A DNA stretch of 29,624 bases from Chloroflexi bacterium RBG_16_51_16 (lineage in GTDB: Bacteria > Chloroflexota > Anaerolineae > Anaerolineales > Villigracilaceae), in contig MGNL01000166.1 in NCBI GenBank assembly GCA_001796785.1, positions 13,703 through 43,326 on the forward strand, in the 5' to 3' direction. Below the pieces are notes generated by a model, which saw nothing but the letters and a program-made list of their open reading frames with translations, made no database searches and had not been told where the DNA came from. A program made the position numbers and the translations under genes. Numbering within the stretch: the first letter of the stretch is position 1; every line of letters begins with the position of its first letter. Shown here piece by piece: positions 7,770 through 16,807 of the stretch.

Positions 7770-9623
7770 TTGATCAATCGTAATGACCTTCGAAATATTG
7801 CAATCATAGCTCACGTCGATCATGGTAAGACAACCCTGGTGGATTACATGCTTCGCCAGGCGCATGTATTCCGGGATAACCAAATAGTGGCTGAACGGAT
7901 CATGGACTCAAATGATCTGGAGAGAGAACGCGGCATAACCATCCTTGCAAAAAATACTGCCATAACCCTGCTTGATCCCAAATCCAATCAAAACGTAAAA
8001 ATAAATATCGTTGATACACCCGGGCATGCCGATTTCGGTGGCGAGGTTGAACGGATCATGAACATGGTTGATGGTGTCCTGCTGCTCGTCGACGCAGCAG
8101 AAGGCCCCATGCCTCAAACCCGATTTGTATTAAAAAAAGCGCTGGAACGAGGGCATCGGGCTGTGGTAGTCATCAACAAGATCGATCGCAAGGATGCTGA
8201 GCCTGACCGGGTGCTTAATCAGACCTTTGATCTTTTTATAGAATTAGGCGCCAAAGACAACCAGGCGGATTTCCCTGTGGTTTACACCCAGGCGACAACC
8301 GGGCAGGCCGGCAAAACGCCATTGCTTGGGAAGGATCTACAGCCGCTTTTTGAAGCCATTCTTGATCATATCCCGCCTCCTCTCGTGGATCCCGATGCGC
8401 CACTCCAAATTCTGGTGACCACACTGGGTTATGATGACTATCGTGGCGTGACCGCGGTCGGCCGCATTTTCGCGGGCAAGATCAAACTTGGACAACAGCT
8501 CGCAAGGTTGACCCTTGATGGAAAAAATCTGATCGAATCAGCCAGATATCTCTATCAATTCCAGGGTTTAAAAATGGTCGAAATCGAAGAAGCTTTTGCC
8601 GGTGATATCATCTCTCTCGCGGGTCTCGAGGGGATCGCGATTGGTGAGACGCTGGCAGATCCGGTCATTCCAATTCGTTTACCACCCATCAAGGTCGAAG
8701 AACCGACGGTCAGGATGACCTTTGGAGTAAACACATCCCCGTTTACCGGGAAGGAAGGGACCTACAGCACTTCCCGAAACCTCCGCGACCGCCTGCTCAC
8801 CGAATTGCGTACCAATGTTGCGTTACGAGTTGATGAGACCGAATCGGCGGAAAATTTTCTCGTTTCCGGGCGGGGGGAACTCCATCTCGGTATTCTTATT
8901 GAGACCATGCGCAGGGAAGGCTACGAGTTCCAGGTGTCGAGGCCGGAAGTGATATTTCATCATGCCGATGATGGCACTCAATTGGAACCTTATGAAGAGG
9001 TTCACATTGAAACCAGCAACGAAACAGTCGGTGTTGTCGTAGAGATGCTGGGCAGTCGTAGGGGAAGGATGATGGACATCCAGGAAACCGGGCAGGGAAC
9101 AACACGAATGATTTACCTGGTACCGACGCGGGGTTTGTTGGGGTTCCGGTATCAATTTCTTACTTCGACCCGAGGGTCGGGTGCCATGCATTCCATCCTC
9201 CATGGTTACGATGAATTAGCCGGATCGATGGTGGTCCGCACCAATGGTTCACTGGTCGCCTGGGAGACTGGCACGACAACCGCTTATGCCCTTAAATCCG
9301 CCGAGGAGCGTGGAATGCTATTTTACGGGCCGGGCGTCGAAGTATACGAGGGTATGGTGATCGGTGAGAACGCCAGAGGACAGGACATACCGATCAACGT
9401 TTGTAAGAAAAAACACCTGACCAATGTTCGCGCTGCGCGAGGTGATATGGAGATCCGTCTAACCCCTCCGCGCCGAATGAGCCTGGATGAAGCCGTTGAG
9501 TACCTGGCGGATGATGAACTGCTTGAGGTCACTCCTTTGACTTACCGGATTCGAAAGCGAATACTCGACACCGAAACACGAGGAAAACTAACGAAGAAGG
9601 CTAAAGAACAGTTTGAGGACTAA
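7770..9623 (+). CDS. typA: Ribosome-associated GTPase TypA/BipA
   Basis: TypA is a translational GTPase related to EF-G that binds the ribosome and helps 50S assembly and growth under stress. The 617-residue length is typical. The G domain shows G1 AHVDHGKT (14-21), the switch I ERGIT, G3 DTPGH and G4 NKID. Domains II, III and V follow, and the C-terminal part includes RRGRM, VPTRGLLGFR and LTNVRAARGD, characteristic of TypA rather than LepA or EF-G. The start is a TTG at 7770, the only start that keeps the family N-terminus (LRNIAIIAHVDHGKTT). The Shine-Dalgarno is weak (AGG near 7759). The MBL gene follows after 28 bases. Confidence 0.97.
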   Translation: MINRNDLRNIAIIAHVDHGKTTLVDYMLRQAHVFRDNQIVAERIMDSNDLERERGITILAKNTAITLLDPKSNQNVKINIVDTPGHADFGGEVERIMNMVDGVLLLVDAAEGPMPQTRFVLKKALERGHRAVVVINKIDRKDAEPDRVLNQTFDLFIELGAKDNQADFPVVYTQATTGQAGKTPLLGKDLQPLFEAILDHIPPPLVDPDAPLQILVTTLGYDDYRGVTAVGRIFAGKIKLGQQLARLTLDGKNLIESARYLYQFQGLKMVEIEEAFAGDIISLAGLEGIAIGETLADPVIPIRLPPIKVEEPTVRMTFGVNTSPFTGKEGTYSTSRNLRDRLLTELRTNVALRVDETESAENFLVSGRGELHLGILIETMRREGYEFQVSRPEVIFHHADDGTQLEPYEEVHIETSNETVGVVVEMLGSRRGRMMDIQETGQGTTRMIYLVPTRGLLGFRYQFLTSTRGSGAMHSILHGYDELAGSMVVRTNGSLVAWETGTTTAYALKSAEERGMLFYGPGVEVYEGMVIGENARGQDIPINVCKKKHLTNVRAARGDMEIRLTPPRRMSLDEAVEYLADDELLEVTPLTYRIRKRILDTETRGKLTKKAKEQFED

Positions 9624-9651
9624 AGTATAATTGCCCGTCGGAGGCTGGCGG

Positions 9652-10305
9652 ATGGAAATCACCTGGTACGGCCATTCATGTTTTAGATTAACCGAACGCA
9701 GCATGGCGACGGTCGTTACGGATCCCTTTGACAGCAAGGTGGTCGGTTACGAGCCCTTAAAACTCAAGGCGGATATTGTGACAGTGAGTCATGACGCAGC
9801 AGGTCACAATCACACCGAGGCTATTAAAGGCACCTCTCATGTGATTGAAGGTCCTGGTGAATTTGAGATTGGTGGTGTTTTTGTTACCGGTGTTCAAACA
9901 GAGGGTGGGACCGGAAAGAAAAAAACTGGTAATGGTTTTCGCAATACGCTGTATGTATTTGATTACGATGGGATAACCGTGGCCCACCTGGGTGATTTGA
10001 AGCAGGTCCCAACCCAGACGGAGATCGAGGCTCTGGGGACCGTGAATGTTGCGCTAGTTCCTGTAGGAGGCGGAGGCGGGTTGAATGCAGCGAAGGCAGC
10101 TGAAGTAATCAGCTTGTTGGAACCCAACGTGATCGTGCCCATGCATTATTCAACACCCGATGCAAAAATCCAACTCGATTCATTAAACAAATTTATGAAA
10201 GAGATGGGATTGACTAAACCTGGCACCCAGCCCTCACTGAAGATAAGCCGTTCGGGTTTGCCCGACGAAACCAAAGTTATTGTACTGGAGTATCAGAAAG
10301 GATAA
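9652..10305 (+). CDS. MBL-fold metal-dependent hydrolase-like protein with altered metal motif
   Basis: The 217-residue product belongs to the beta-lactamase_B_3/COG2220 branch of the metallo-beta-lactamase fold: MEITWYGHSCFRL at the start, VVTDPFD, HLGDLKQ in the middle and VPMHY near the end. The core H-x-H-x-D-H motif reads H47-D-A-A-G-H52, so the second His is Ala and the Asp is Gly, which removes two usual metal ligands. His52, the Asp of HLGD and the late His remain. It may bind one metal, or act without hydrolysis. The start is the ATG at 9652, seven bases after a GGAGG (9640-9644). It is probably in one operon with typA and the next gene, which starts two bases after its stop. Substrate unknown. 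Confidence 0.85.
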   Translation: MEITWYGHSCFRLTERSMATVVTDPFDSKVVGYEPLKLKADIVTVSHDAAGHNHTEAIKGTSHVIEGPGEFEIGGVFVTGVQTEGGTGKKKTGNGFRNTLYVFDYDGITVAHLGDLKQVPTQTEIEALGTVNVALVPVGGGGGLNAAKAAEVISLLEPNVIVPMHYSTPDAKIQLDSLNKFMKEMGLTKPGTQPSLKISRSGLPDETKVIVLEYQKG

Positions 10306-10307
10306 TT

Positions 10308-10610
10308 GTGGCGGTTAAGGTGATCATGACCTGGGATATCGCTGCAGAGCGCGACCAGGAATATTTTGAATTTGTCATCGGCGAATTCATTCCTGGTGTA
10401 CAACGCCTAGGATTCCAACCTGCAGAAGCATGGGCCACTATCTATGGTTCTTATCCACAGATCCAGGTAGGCTTGCTGGCTACTGATGAACCCCAGGCTC
10501 GGCGGATTCTGGCTTCCGGTGATTGGGCGATCCTTCAAGATCGGTTGTTCGGATTTATCAAAAACTACGCTCACAAGATCGTGCCGGCACGTGGTGGATT
10601 TCAATTTTAG
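10308..10610 (+). CDS. Small conserved-looking protein of unknown function
   Basis: A 100-residue soluble product with a GTG start and an AAAGGA Shine-Dalgarno (10297-10302) overlapping the end of the preceding gene, two bases away. The pattern is beta-alpha-beta: VKVIMTWDIA, a helix with ERDQEYFEFVIGEFIPGVQRLG, AWATIYGSYPQIQVGLLA, then a helix and FIKNYAHKIV. This suggests a ferredoxin-like/dimeric alpha-beta barrel fold (as in NIPSNAP or Dabb proteins), by fold impression only. I do not recognise the family. The tight coupling to the MBL-fold gene suggests a joint role. Confidence 0.75.
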   Translation: MAVKVIMTWDIAAERDQEYFEFVIGEFIPGVQRLGFQPAEAWATIYGSYPQIQVGLLATDEPQARRILASGDWAILQDRLFGFIKNYAHKIVPARGGFQF

Positions 10611-10685
10611 CGAAATCAAATTCTACTGAGATATTTCGCGGGATGCAGTTTTTTCGATTGAAATACTTCCGGTAATCAGCAAAAA

Positions 10686-13193
10686 GTGAACGAATCTGCT
10701 AACTCAAAATACTGGCCGTGGTATTTTTTTATCACGGCTGTCGAGTCTTTGCTCGCATTGATCTGGTTACTCCTCATACCGTCGGAAGCGGGCTTGTCAC
10801 CCGCGAGATTATCCATGGTGGGTTTATTGTTGACCTGTGCAATTAGTGGGATTTTTTTCACAATAAAACCTCCATTATTCACAGCCAACCTGGTTCAATA
10901 CCGCTCCATTTTCCTGAGTCTTCTACTGGCTTTCTTATCCGGATTAACCCTGTTTCTCCTTCGTTATTCAGATCCCCAAATGCTAATAGCAAGTTACATT
11001 CGATTAGCTCCCGTTCTGTTCTTTTGTCTGATCTTAGGTCTGCAGTCGGCAATGTTTTTTCTTGGCATCAGGAATGGCATTGCTTGGCGGGAATTTTCGA
11101 CAAGACGCAATATTTACAAAGGCGGACTATATGCCTTTTTCATATTCATGCTCCTGGTTTTATTCGTAAACCTTACCAAACTGGGAATAACCAAAGATCC
11201 TGCTTACTGGGGTGAACCGGGAGTACCAATCGTAGGTTGGCAGGCAGTTGTTTCAATGTTAATCGGCTTTGGAATGTTGCTGGCCAGTCTGCGTTATGCC
11301 TATGATTCCCATCGATTTATTTACAACCTTGTTATCCCCGCTGCCGTTTGGATGATTTCTTTTTCGATCTGGTTGAGTGTCCCGTGGAACGTGCTGCAGA
11401 CCAGTTTTTACGCTCCGATCACGCCGCCATCCAACGTTCCTTTTCCCTATTCGGACGCGGGGACTTATGATTTATTCGCTCAATCGATCCTGATCGGTGA
11501 AGGTTATCAGGGGGTCATACCTCCAAGGCCTGTCTACGTCCTATTTCTGACAATTCTTCATTTCATTTTCAATCAGAATTATTTTATGATAATAACCGCC
11601 CAGGTGATCCTGCTGGCGTTGTTCCCGGTTTTGCTTTATTACCTCGGCAAAAAAATCCATTCACCTGCAGCAGGTGTGATGGCTGCATTTTTTGCCATCT
11701 TCCGAGAGCTGACAAGCCTGTGGATTTCATCAAATACAAGGGTTGTCAATTCGAGAATCCTTGCTACAGATTTCCTCGCAGCATTAGTTATCATACTGGT
11801 ATGCCTGATGATCATAAAATGGTTGGAGAATCGAGATACCAGATACGCGATTTTAGCTGGCGGTTCATTTGGCTTGCTTCTTCTCATTCGAACTCAAGCG
11901 ATCATAATTCTCCCATTTGTCCTGGCTGCCGCCTGGATTGTCTTGGGGGATATCAAACTGAGGCGTCGCCCTGGCAGGAACATCCGTCGGAAATCCGCAC
12001 GGAAACCGCATGTTAAGGGCTCCTTGCCTCTCACCCAATCTTATTATCTTTCCGTTGGTTTCTTCTTTTTCGCGTTGCTCGTTGCTGTCACTCCCTGGCT
12101 GATTCATAATTTCACCGTGACCGGTAAGTTCGCATTCGATGATCCCAACCAAATGGGAATTATTTATAGCCAGTATTCGTTCACAGGAAATCTGGAATTC
12201 TCAAGGTTCAATATCAAAACTGACAGCCTGCTGAATTCACTCGTAGAGTTTACCGTCCAACATCCCGGATTCGTGGCTGGTTTTATCACGAATCATTTTC
12301 TGAACACCGAAATCGGAGGTCTACTGGCGTTACCCTTGATCCAACGATTTGATGGATTGTTCGAACCGGTAAATCTTTACTGGCTTTCGTGGGATGGTAC
12401 CCTCGATTGGTATAACTTCGTTTTGATCCTGATCTATCTTGGCATAATCGGTATTGGATTAAGTGCAGCCTGGGCGAAAATGAGGTTGATCGGCTTGCTC
12501 CCGCTGTTCATGAATCTCGGCTACGCACTGTCCAACGGGATCGCTCGGTTTTCATCCTGGCGGTACAATCTGCCGATTGATTGGGTGCCTTACTTCTATT
12601 TTGGTATTGGTGTGATTGAGATCCTGGTAGGGATTTGCATTCTGTTTGGTGCCAGGGCGAAGCCCCTCGCCGATATTATCAAGAACAATAAAACCATAAC
12701 CAAAGTACCTTCGTTTCAAACCCTTTCGGCATTCATCCTGATGACTTTTTTTATAATTGGGAGCCTGCCATGGTTGATCAAATACCTTACCCCACCCCGC
12801 TACTCCATAAGTAGAGATTCACTGATCCAGAAGCTTTCTCCAAATTTTGAGAATCCAGCGCAAATCGAAGCATTTCTATCGTCACCACAAGCAGTAATTT
12901 ACGAAGGCAAACTTCTCTACCCGAGATTTTATCGGCGTGATCTTGGTCTGTCATCTACAAATCCATGGCCGGTTTATGCCATCCGAGAATTTCCTCGGAT
13001 TGGATTTGTTCTATTAAACGAGAGTAATTTGCAAATGATTTTTCCAACCCGGGAACCCTTAAACTTCATCCATGGGGAGGTTGTGATTCTGCTGGGTTGT
13101 GCGCAGCCGGAATACATTGAAGCCCGGTTAGTATATTTTCCGGATCTGGTCGAGAAATATATATCCATTCCATTAAACACGACGTGTAATTAG
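10686..13193 (+). CDS. Large multi-pass membrane protein, GT39/GT-C-type glycosyltransferase
   Basis: The 835-residue product has well over ten hydrophobic segments. The first six or so (about 12-230) form an unusual N-terminal extension. After that comes the GT-C pattern: an acidic motif in the first outer loop (YSDAGTYD, 255-262), then helices including 'RPVYVLFLTILHFIF', and a later stretch 'LAGGSFGLLLLIRTQA' like that of ArnT/PMT-type mannosyltransferases. A strongly basic cytoplasmic loop lies near 425-445 (RRRPGRNIRRKSARKP). The C-terminal 130 residues are outside the membrane. It likely transfers a sugar from a polyprenyl-phosphate donor on the outer face; donor and acceptor are unknown. 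The GTG start lacks a good Shine-Dalgarno. MutY follows ten bases downstream. Confidence 0.8.
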   Translation: MNESANSKYWPWYFFITAVESLLALIWLLLIPSEAGLSPARLSMVGLLLTCAISGIFFTIKPPLFTANLVQYRSIFLSLLLAFLSGLTLFLLRYSDPQMLIASYIRLAPVLFFCLILGLQSAMFFLGIRNGIAWREFSTRRNIYKGGLYAFFIFMLLVLFVNLTKLGITKDPAYWGEPGVPIVGWQAVVSMLIGFGMLLASLRYAYDSHRFIYNLVIPAAVWMISFSIWLSVPWNVLQTSFYAPITPPSNVPFPYSDAGTYDLFAQSILIGEGYQGVIPPRPVYVLFLTILHFIFNQNYFMIITAQVILLALFPVLLYYLGKKIHSPAAGVMAAFFAIFRELTSLWISSNTRVVNSRILATDFLAALVIILVCLMIIKWLENRDTRYAILAGGSFGLLLLIRTQAIIILPFVLAAAWIVLGDIKLRRRPGRNIRRKSARKPHVKGSLPLTQSYYLSVGFFFFALLVAVTPWLIHNFTVTGKFAFDDPNQMGIIYSQYSFTGNLEFSRFNIKTDSLLNSLVEFTVQHPGFVAGFITNHFLNTEIGGLLALPLIQRFDGLFEPVNLYWLSWDGTLDWYNFVLILIYLGIIGIGLSAAWAKMRLIGLLPLFMNLGYALSNGIARFSSWRYNLPIDWVPYFYFGIGVIEILVGICILFGARAKPLADIIKNNKTITKVPSFQTLSAFILMTFFIIGSLPWLIKYLTPPRYSISRDSLIQKLSPNFENPAQIEAFLSSPQAVIYEGKLLYPRFYRRDLGLSSTNPWPVYAIREFPRIGFVLLNESNLQMIFPTREPLNFIHGEVVILLGCAQPEYIEARLVYFPDLVEKYISIPLNTTCN

Positions 13194-13203
13194 TCTAAAT
13201 GCC

Positions 13204-14283
13204 ATGACCATGGACTCGATAATCCCCCTCGGATTACGAATAATGCAATGGTACGAACGAAATGGTCGTAACCTGCCCTGGCGAAAAGATAAAAATCCTT
13301 ACCGGGTATGGATTTCAGAAGTAATGTTGCAGCAAACGCGAGTCGAAACAGTCATCCCTTATTTCAAACGGTGGATGAAACGATTTCCGAATATAAAATC
13401 ATTAGCTGAGTCAACCGAAAATGATGTTTTGTCTGTTTGGGAGGGGTTGGGTTATTATAGCAGGGCGCACAATCTCTTGAAGACGGCCAGGATCATTATG
13501 CGAGAGTTTGGAGGAAAATTTCCCAGAAATCTCGAATCGTTGAAAGACCTGCCAGGTTTGGGAGCTTATTCATCCGCAGCCATTGCCTCCATTGCCTACA
13601 ATGAGAATCAGCCTGCGATTGATGGGAATATCAGGAGGGTTTATTCTCGTTTGTTTGATATCAGGATATCGATGAAGACTTCCCTTTTCGAACGCAGGAT
13701 TCGAAGAATCGCGGAACAGAATCTGCCGCACGGCAGGGCGGGTGATTTTAATCAAGCCCTGATGGACTTTGGTGCGATGATCTGCCTGCCCAAACAGCCA
13801 AAGTGTACCGAGTGTCCATTAGAAGATAGGTGTCTGGCTTTTCGTCGCGGTGTTCAAAACCTTCTGCCAATGGTTGGCCAGGCGACACCTATCCCGCATG
13901 AGCAACAAGCGGCGGCAATAATTATTCATAAACGTGGAAAATTAAGCAAGGTATTGCTCAGGAAACGATCTTCGAAGGGTTTATTGGCGGGTCTTTGGGA
14001 ATTTCCAAGCGTTTACGTAAACACCAATCAAGGTCAGGAACTGGCTAGAAGATTTTTATCTACCTTCAAATTAAAATTGCGGAAAAAGAGTCTATTTACG
14101 ACGGTAAAACATTCGTATAGCCATTTCCGAGTGACTTTATCCGCCTATGCCTTTACATATAATAGTGGAAAGATCACGAAGGATTTTAAATGGGTGGACC
14201 TGGGTGATCTTTCCGAATATCCCATGGGTAAGGTCAATCGTCTTATCGCTGATCAGCTGGTGTTAAATCCAAATGAGCGATAA
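13204..14283 (+). CDS. mutY: A/G-specific adenine DNA glycosylase MutY
   Basis: MutY removes adenine mispaired with 8-oxoguanine. In the 359 residues are the catalytic Glu39 (SEVMLQQTRVETV), the helix-hairpin-helix LPGLGAYSSAAI (116-127), catalytic Asp140 (AIDGNIRRV), and the iron-sulfur ligands Cys194, 201, 204 and 210 in the expected C-x6-C-x2-C-x5-C spacing. The C-terminal NUDIX-like domain (about 225-355) has GLLAGLWEFP and VKHSYSHFRVTL, as in MutY rather than endonuclease III. The start at 13204 gives a normal N-terminus; an ATG three codons further in is possible. The end overlaps pcm by 11 bases. Confidence 0.95.
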   Translation: MTMDSIIPLGLRIMQWYERNGRNLPWRKDKNPYRVWISEVMLQQTRVETVIPYFKRWMKRFPNIKSLAESTENDVLSVWEGLGYYSRAHNLLKTARIIMREFGGKFPRNLESLKDLPGLGAYSSAAIASIAYNENQPAIDGNIRRVYSRLFDIRISMKTSLFERRIRRIAEQNLPHGRAGDFNQALMDFGAMICLPKQPKCTECPLEDRCLAFRRGVQNLLPMVGQATPIPHEQQAAAIIIHKRGKLSKVLLRKRSSKGLLAGLWEFPSVYVNTNQGQELARRFLSTFKLKLRKKSLFTTVKHSYSHFRVTLSAYAFTYNSGKITKDFKWVDLGDLSEYPMGKVNRLIADQLVLNPNER

Positions 14284-14914
14284 TGAATTTGCTTCGTCAC
14301 GACACGAGATGGTCCTTAAACAGATCTCTGGTAGAGGGCTGAAAGATCCTCAACTGCTTGATGCGTTTGAGAAAGTACCTCGTCATTTGTTTGTTCCACC
14401 CGAGGATATCGATCTTGCGTATGCTGATAATGCGATCCCGATAGGTTTGGGGCAGACCATATCGCAGCCTTATATCGTTGCTTTGATGACTCATCTATTG
14501 GAATTGAAGGGGAATGAGCGGGTTCTGGAGGTTGGGACTGGGTCGGGTTATCAGGCAGCCATCCTGGCGTGCATTGTGAAAGAAGTTCACACTATTGAGT
14601 ACATTCAGGCGCTAGCCGACAAAGCTCGGGTACGGCTCTCAGAATATGAAAATGTCCTTTGCCATACCGGAGACGGTTCGTCTGGCTGGCCGGAGGCTGC
14701 TCCTTATGATGGCATTCTGGTTGCAGCTGCGGCACCCCGTGTACCCCAAACTCTATTGGACCAATTGAAGGATAACAAATGCCTTGTCCTTCCGGTTGGA
14801 GGAGAAGGCTATCAAGTATTAGAAGTATGGCGCCGAAAAGGCAGCCAATTTGACTGCAAGACTGAAATTGGGGTGGCGTTCGTTCCGCTGCGGGGAAAAT
14901 ATGGGTGGAAATAA
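14273..14914 (+). CDS. pcm: Protein-L-isoaspartate O-methyltransferase
   Basis: The enzyme methylates isoaspartyl residues in damaged proteins with SAM, producing SAH. The 213 residues align with the family: VPRHLFVP, the substrate-loop motif IGLGQTISQPYIVA (57-70), SAM motif I VLEVGTGSGYQAAIL (84-98), GDGSSGWPEAAPYDGILVAAA, and the VLPVGG and FVPLRG ends. The ATG lies inside the last codons of mutY (11-base overlap), so translational coupling is likely. It places damage repair of DNA and protein in one transcript. The SAH formed would be a substrate of the ahcY product encoded 7 kb away. Confidence 0.95.
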   Translation: MSDNEFASSRHEMVLKQISGRGLKDPQLLDAFEKVPRHLFVPPEDIDLAYADNAIPIGLGQTISQPYIVALMTHLLELKGNERVLEVGTGSGYQAAILACIVKEVHTIEYIQALADKARVRLSEYENVLCHTGDGSSGWPEAAPYDGILVAAAAPRVPQTLLDQLKDNKCLVLPVGGEGYQVLEVWRRKGSQFDCKTEIGVAFVPLRGKYGWK

Positions 14915-14936
14915 GGTCAAGCAGATCGAATGACGC

Positions 14937-16577
14937 TTAGGTCTTACTAAGGGTCACCAGCACGATCGGTCGCCGTTTGGTTTGCTGGTGAAGGTAGCTT
15001 TTTACCGCGTTGGCGATATCTTTTTCGCTATCCAACCCGCCACCATTGACAACTTCCATCACTCGCTTGCGAACTTCAGGTAGCAGGAGTTCGGCGTCAT
15101 CAGGCGAGACAAATCCACGGGTGAGTATCTCCGGATCATGGAGTAAGCGACCGTTGTATTTGTCTACACTGATATCGATGAGGAATATTCCATTGCGGGC
15201 AAGCTGACCGCGCTCACGCATTACAGCAGGATCTATATCCCCGATTGATTCGCCGTCAACGAATATGTAACCACCCGGGATCCGCTCACCCTTTTGAATT
15301 CGACCACCTACCAATTCGACCACCTGACCATTTTCTGCAATGATGATGTTCTCGGCTGGAACACCTACTTCCCTGGCCAGCTCAGCGTGCCGGGTTAGTT
15401 GACGTAATTCGCCGTGGATCGGAAGAAAATGCTTGGGTCTTACCAGATTGATCAGGAGTTTTTGTTCCTCCTGGCTGGCATGGCCGGAAACATGGACTGG
15501 GGCGATCGAATCATAGATCACTTGAGCTCCTCGCCTCAGCAGCCGGTTGATCGTCTTGCTGATTGCTTCCTCATTTCCGGGAATTGGGTGAGAGGAAAGG
15601 ACAATCGTGTCCCCAGGTTTGAGGTCGAATTGACGGTTAGTCCCAGCCGAAAGTCGGCCAACTATAGATGAGGGTTCTCCTTGAGAACCTGTGCACATAA
15701 TAACCACTTTGTGGTCCTGAAGATTCAGTGCTTGTTCAAGCGGAATGAGGTTCTCATCCGCGATATTCAAGTAACCCATCTTGCGCGCGATTTTCACATT
15801 ATCGACCATACTCGGTCCGGCGAAGGCCATCTTTCGGCCATGTTTAAATGCTGCATCTGCGACCTGTTGGATCCTGGAGATCAGCGAAGCAAAAGTGGCA
15901 ACTATGACTCGGTTCTTGGCTTCACTGAATACCCGGTCGAACCCCGCATTCAAGACCATCTCCGAAGGTGTCCATCCGGGGCGCTCTGCATTCGTAGAAT
16001 CAGAGAGTAATAGATCCACTCCCCGCTTGGAAAATTCAGCCAATTTGGCATAATCGGTCGGCCATCCATCTACGGGTGTGTGGTCGAACTTGAAATCGCT
16101 CATATGGATGACGAGACCTGCCGGAGTTGTGATCCCTAATCCCACTGAATCCGGTATGGAGTGACAGATGTGAAAGTATTCAATGCTGAATTGACCCAGG
16201 GTTAGTTTCTCACCGGCTTGCACCGTATGGAGTTGGGCTTTCGCTCTGGAATCGTTCCTCAGTAGTTTTGCCTCAATTAACCCGCGAGTGAGCGGTGTGG
16301 CGTATACAGGGGCGGGTATTTGAGCAACCAAATGCTGAATCGCACCGATGTGATCCTCATGCCCGTGAGTTATGATGATCCCGCGGACTTGATTCACTTT
16401 GTCCAGCAGGTATTGAAAGTCGGGGATGATGTAATCCACGCCCAGCATATCGTTTTCGGGAAACATGATCCCCGCGTCAACCACGATGATGTCGCCTTTA
16501 AATTCATAGGCCATCATGTTTTTACCCACTTCCCCTAATCCACCCAGTGGGATTATTCTTAACTTGTTCTTGCTCAT
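14937..16577 (-). CDS. rnj: Ribonuclease J (MBL/beta-CASP)
   Basis: RNase J is a 5'-3' exonuclease and endonuclease that matures and degrades RNA in the cytoplasm. The 546 residues (family about 555) show LGGLGEVGKN (11-20), the metal motif HGHEDH (71-76), HMSDFKFD, LLSDSTNAERPG, the beta-CASP SSHPIPGNE, and HVSGHASQEEQ with 'HFLPIHGELRQL'. The C-terminal domain ends at a short basic tail. The start ATG is 16577; a GAGG lies too far upstream to be a clear Shine-Dalgarno. The gene converges on pcm with a 22-base gap and no obvious terminator. It is preceded by a 224-base leader with its own promoter and hairpins. Confidence 0.95.
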   Translation of the reverse strand: MSKNKLRIIPLGGLGEVGKNMMAYEFKGDIIVVDAGIMFPENDMLGVDYIIPDFQYLLDKVNQVRGIIITHGHEDHIGAIQHLVAQIPAPVYATPLTRGLIEAKLLRNDSRAKAQLHTVQAGEKLTLGQFSIEYFHICHSIPDSVGLGITTPAGLVIHMSDFKFDHTPVDGWPTDYAKLAEFSKRGVDLLLSDSTNAERPGWTPSEMVLNAGFDRVFSEAKNRVIVATFASLISRIQQVADAAFKHGRKMAFAGPSMVDNVKIARKMGYLNIADENLIPLEQALNLQDHKVVIMCTGSQGEPSSIVGRLSAGTNRQFDLKPGDTIVLSSHPIPGNEEAISKTINRLLRRGAQVIYDSIAPVHVSGHASQEEQKLLINLVRPKHFLPIHGELRQLTRHAELAREVGVPAENIIIAENGQVVELVGGRIQKGERIPGGYIFVDGESIGDIDPAVMRERGQLARNGIFLIDISVDKYNGRLLHDPEILTRGFVSPDDAELLLPEVRKRVMEVVNGGGLDSEKDIANAVKSYLHQQTKRRPIVLVTLSKT

Positions 16578-16704
16578 ATTGGCTTTCGATTAACCTCACT
16601 TAAATATCGAATTTATTATCCGCCAAATGCGGTTTAATTCATGTTAACTCTTGAGTATTAGGTTCTCGGTAAAAACAGCACTTACGCCCCGCTCTCCAAT
16701 TTAT

Positions 16705-16801
16705 AAAAACTCCCCTGTTTGACTGTCTCACCAGGGGATATCTTACCGTGTATTCTTATTGACACACAGACTGCCTGTAGGCAGGGAAAGGCAACTCAAG
16801 T
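16705..16801 (-). ncRNA. Structured rnj leader or small RNA of about 97 nt ending in a terminator-like hairpin
   Basis: From the expected start near 16801 the minus-strand transcript contains a hairpin CTGCCT/AGGCAG (16780-16767 region), a second hairpin CTGTGT/ACACGG with one or two G-U pairs, and a last hairpin TCCCCTG (16738-16732) with CAGGGGA (16717-16711), followed by G and TTTTT (16709-16705). This last element has the form of a Rho-independent terminator. The 5' segment TTCCCTG can pair with the same 3' arm (CAGGGGA, one G-U), giving a possible antiterminator. Either it is a stand-alone small RNA or the attenuated leader of rnj, whose ATG is 128 bases further on. It does not match SRP RNA, tmRNA or a riboswitch I know. 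Confidence 0.55.
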
Positions 16802-16807
16802 AGGAGT

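Noticed and set aside
16705..16801. SRP (4.5S) RNA, tmRNA or a known riboswitch for the 97-nt element.
   Set aside because: The SRP tip GGAAG/AAGCAGC pattern, a tRNA-like end and known riboswitch cores are missing.
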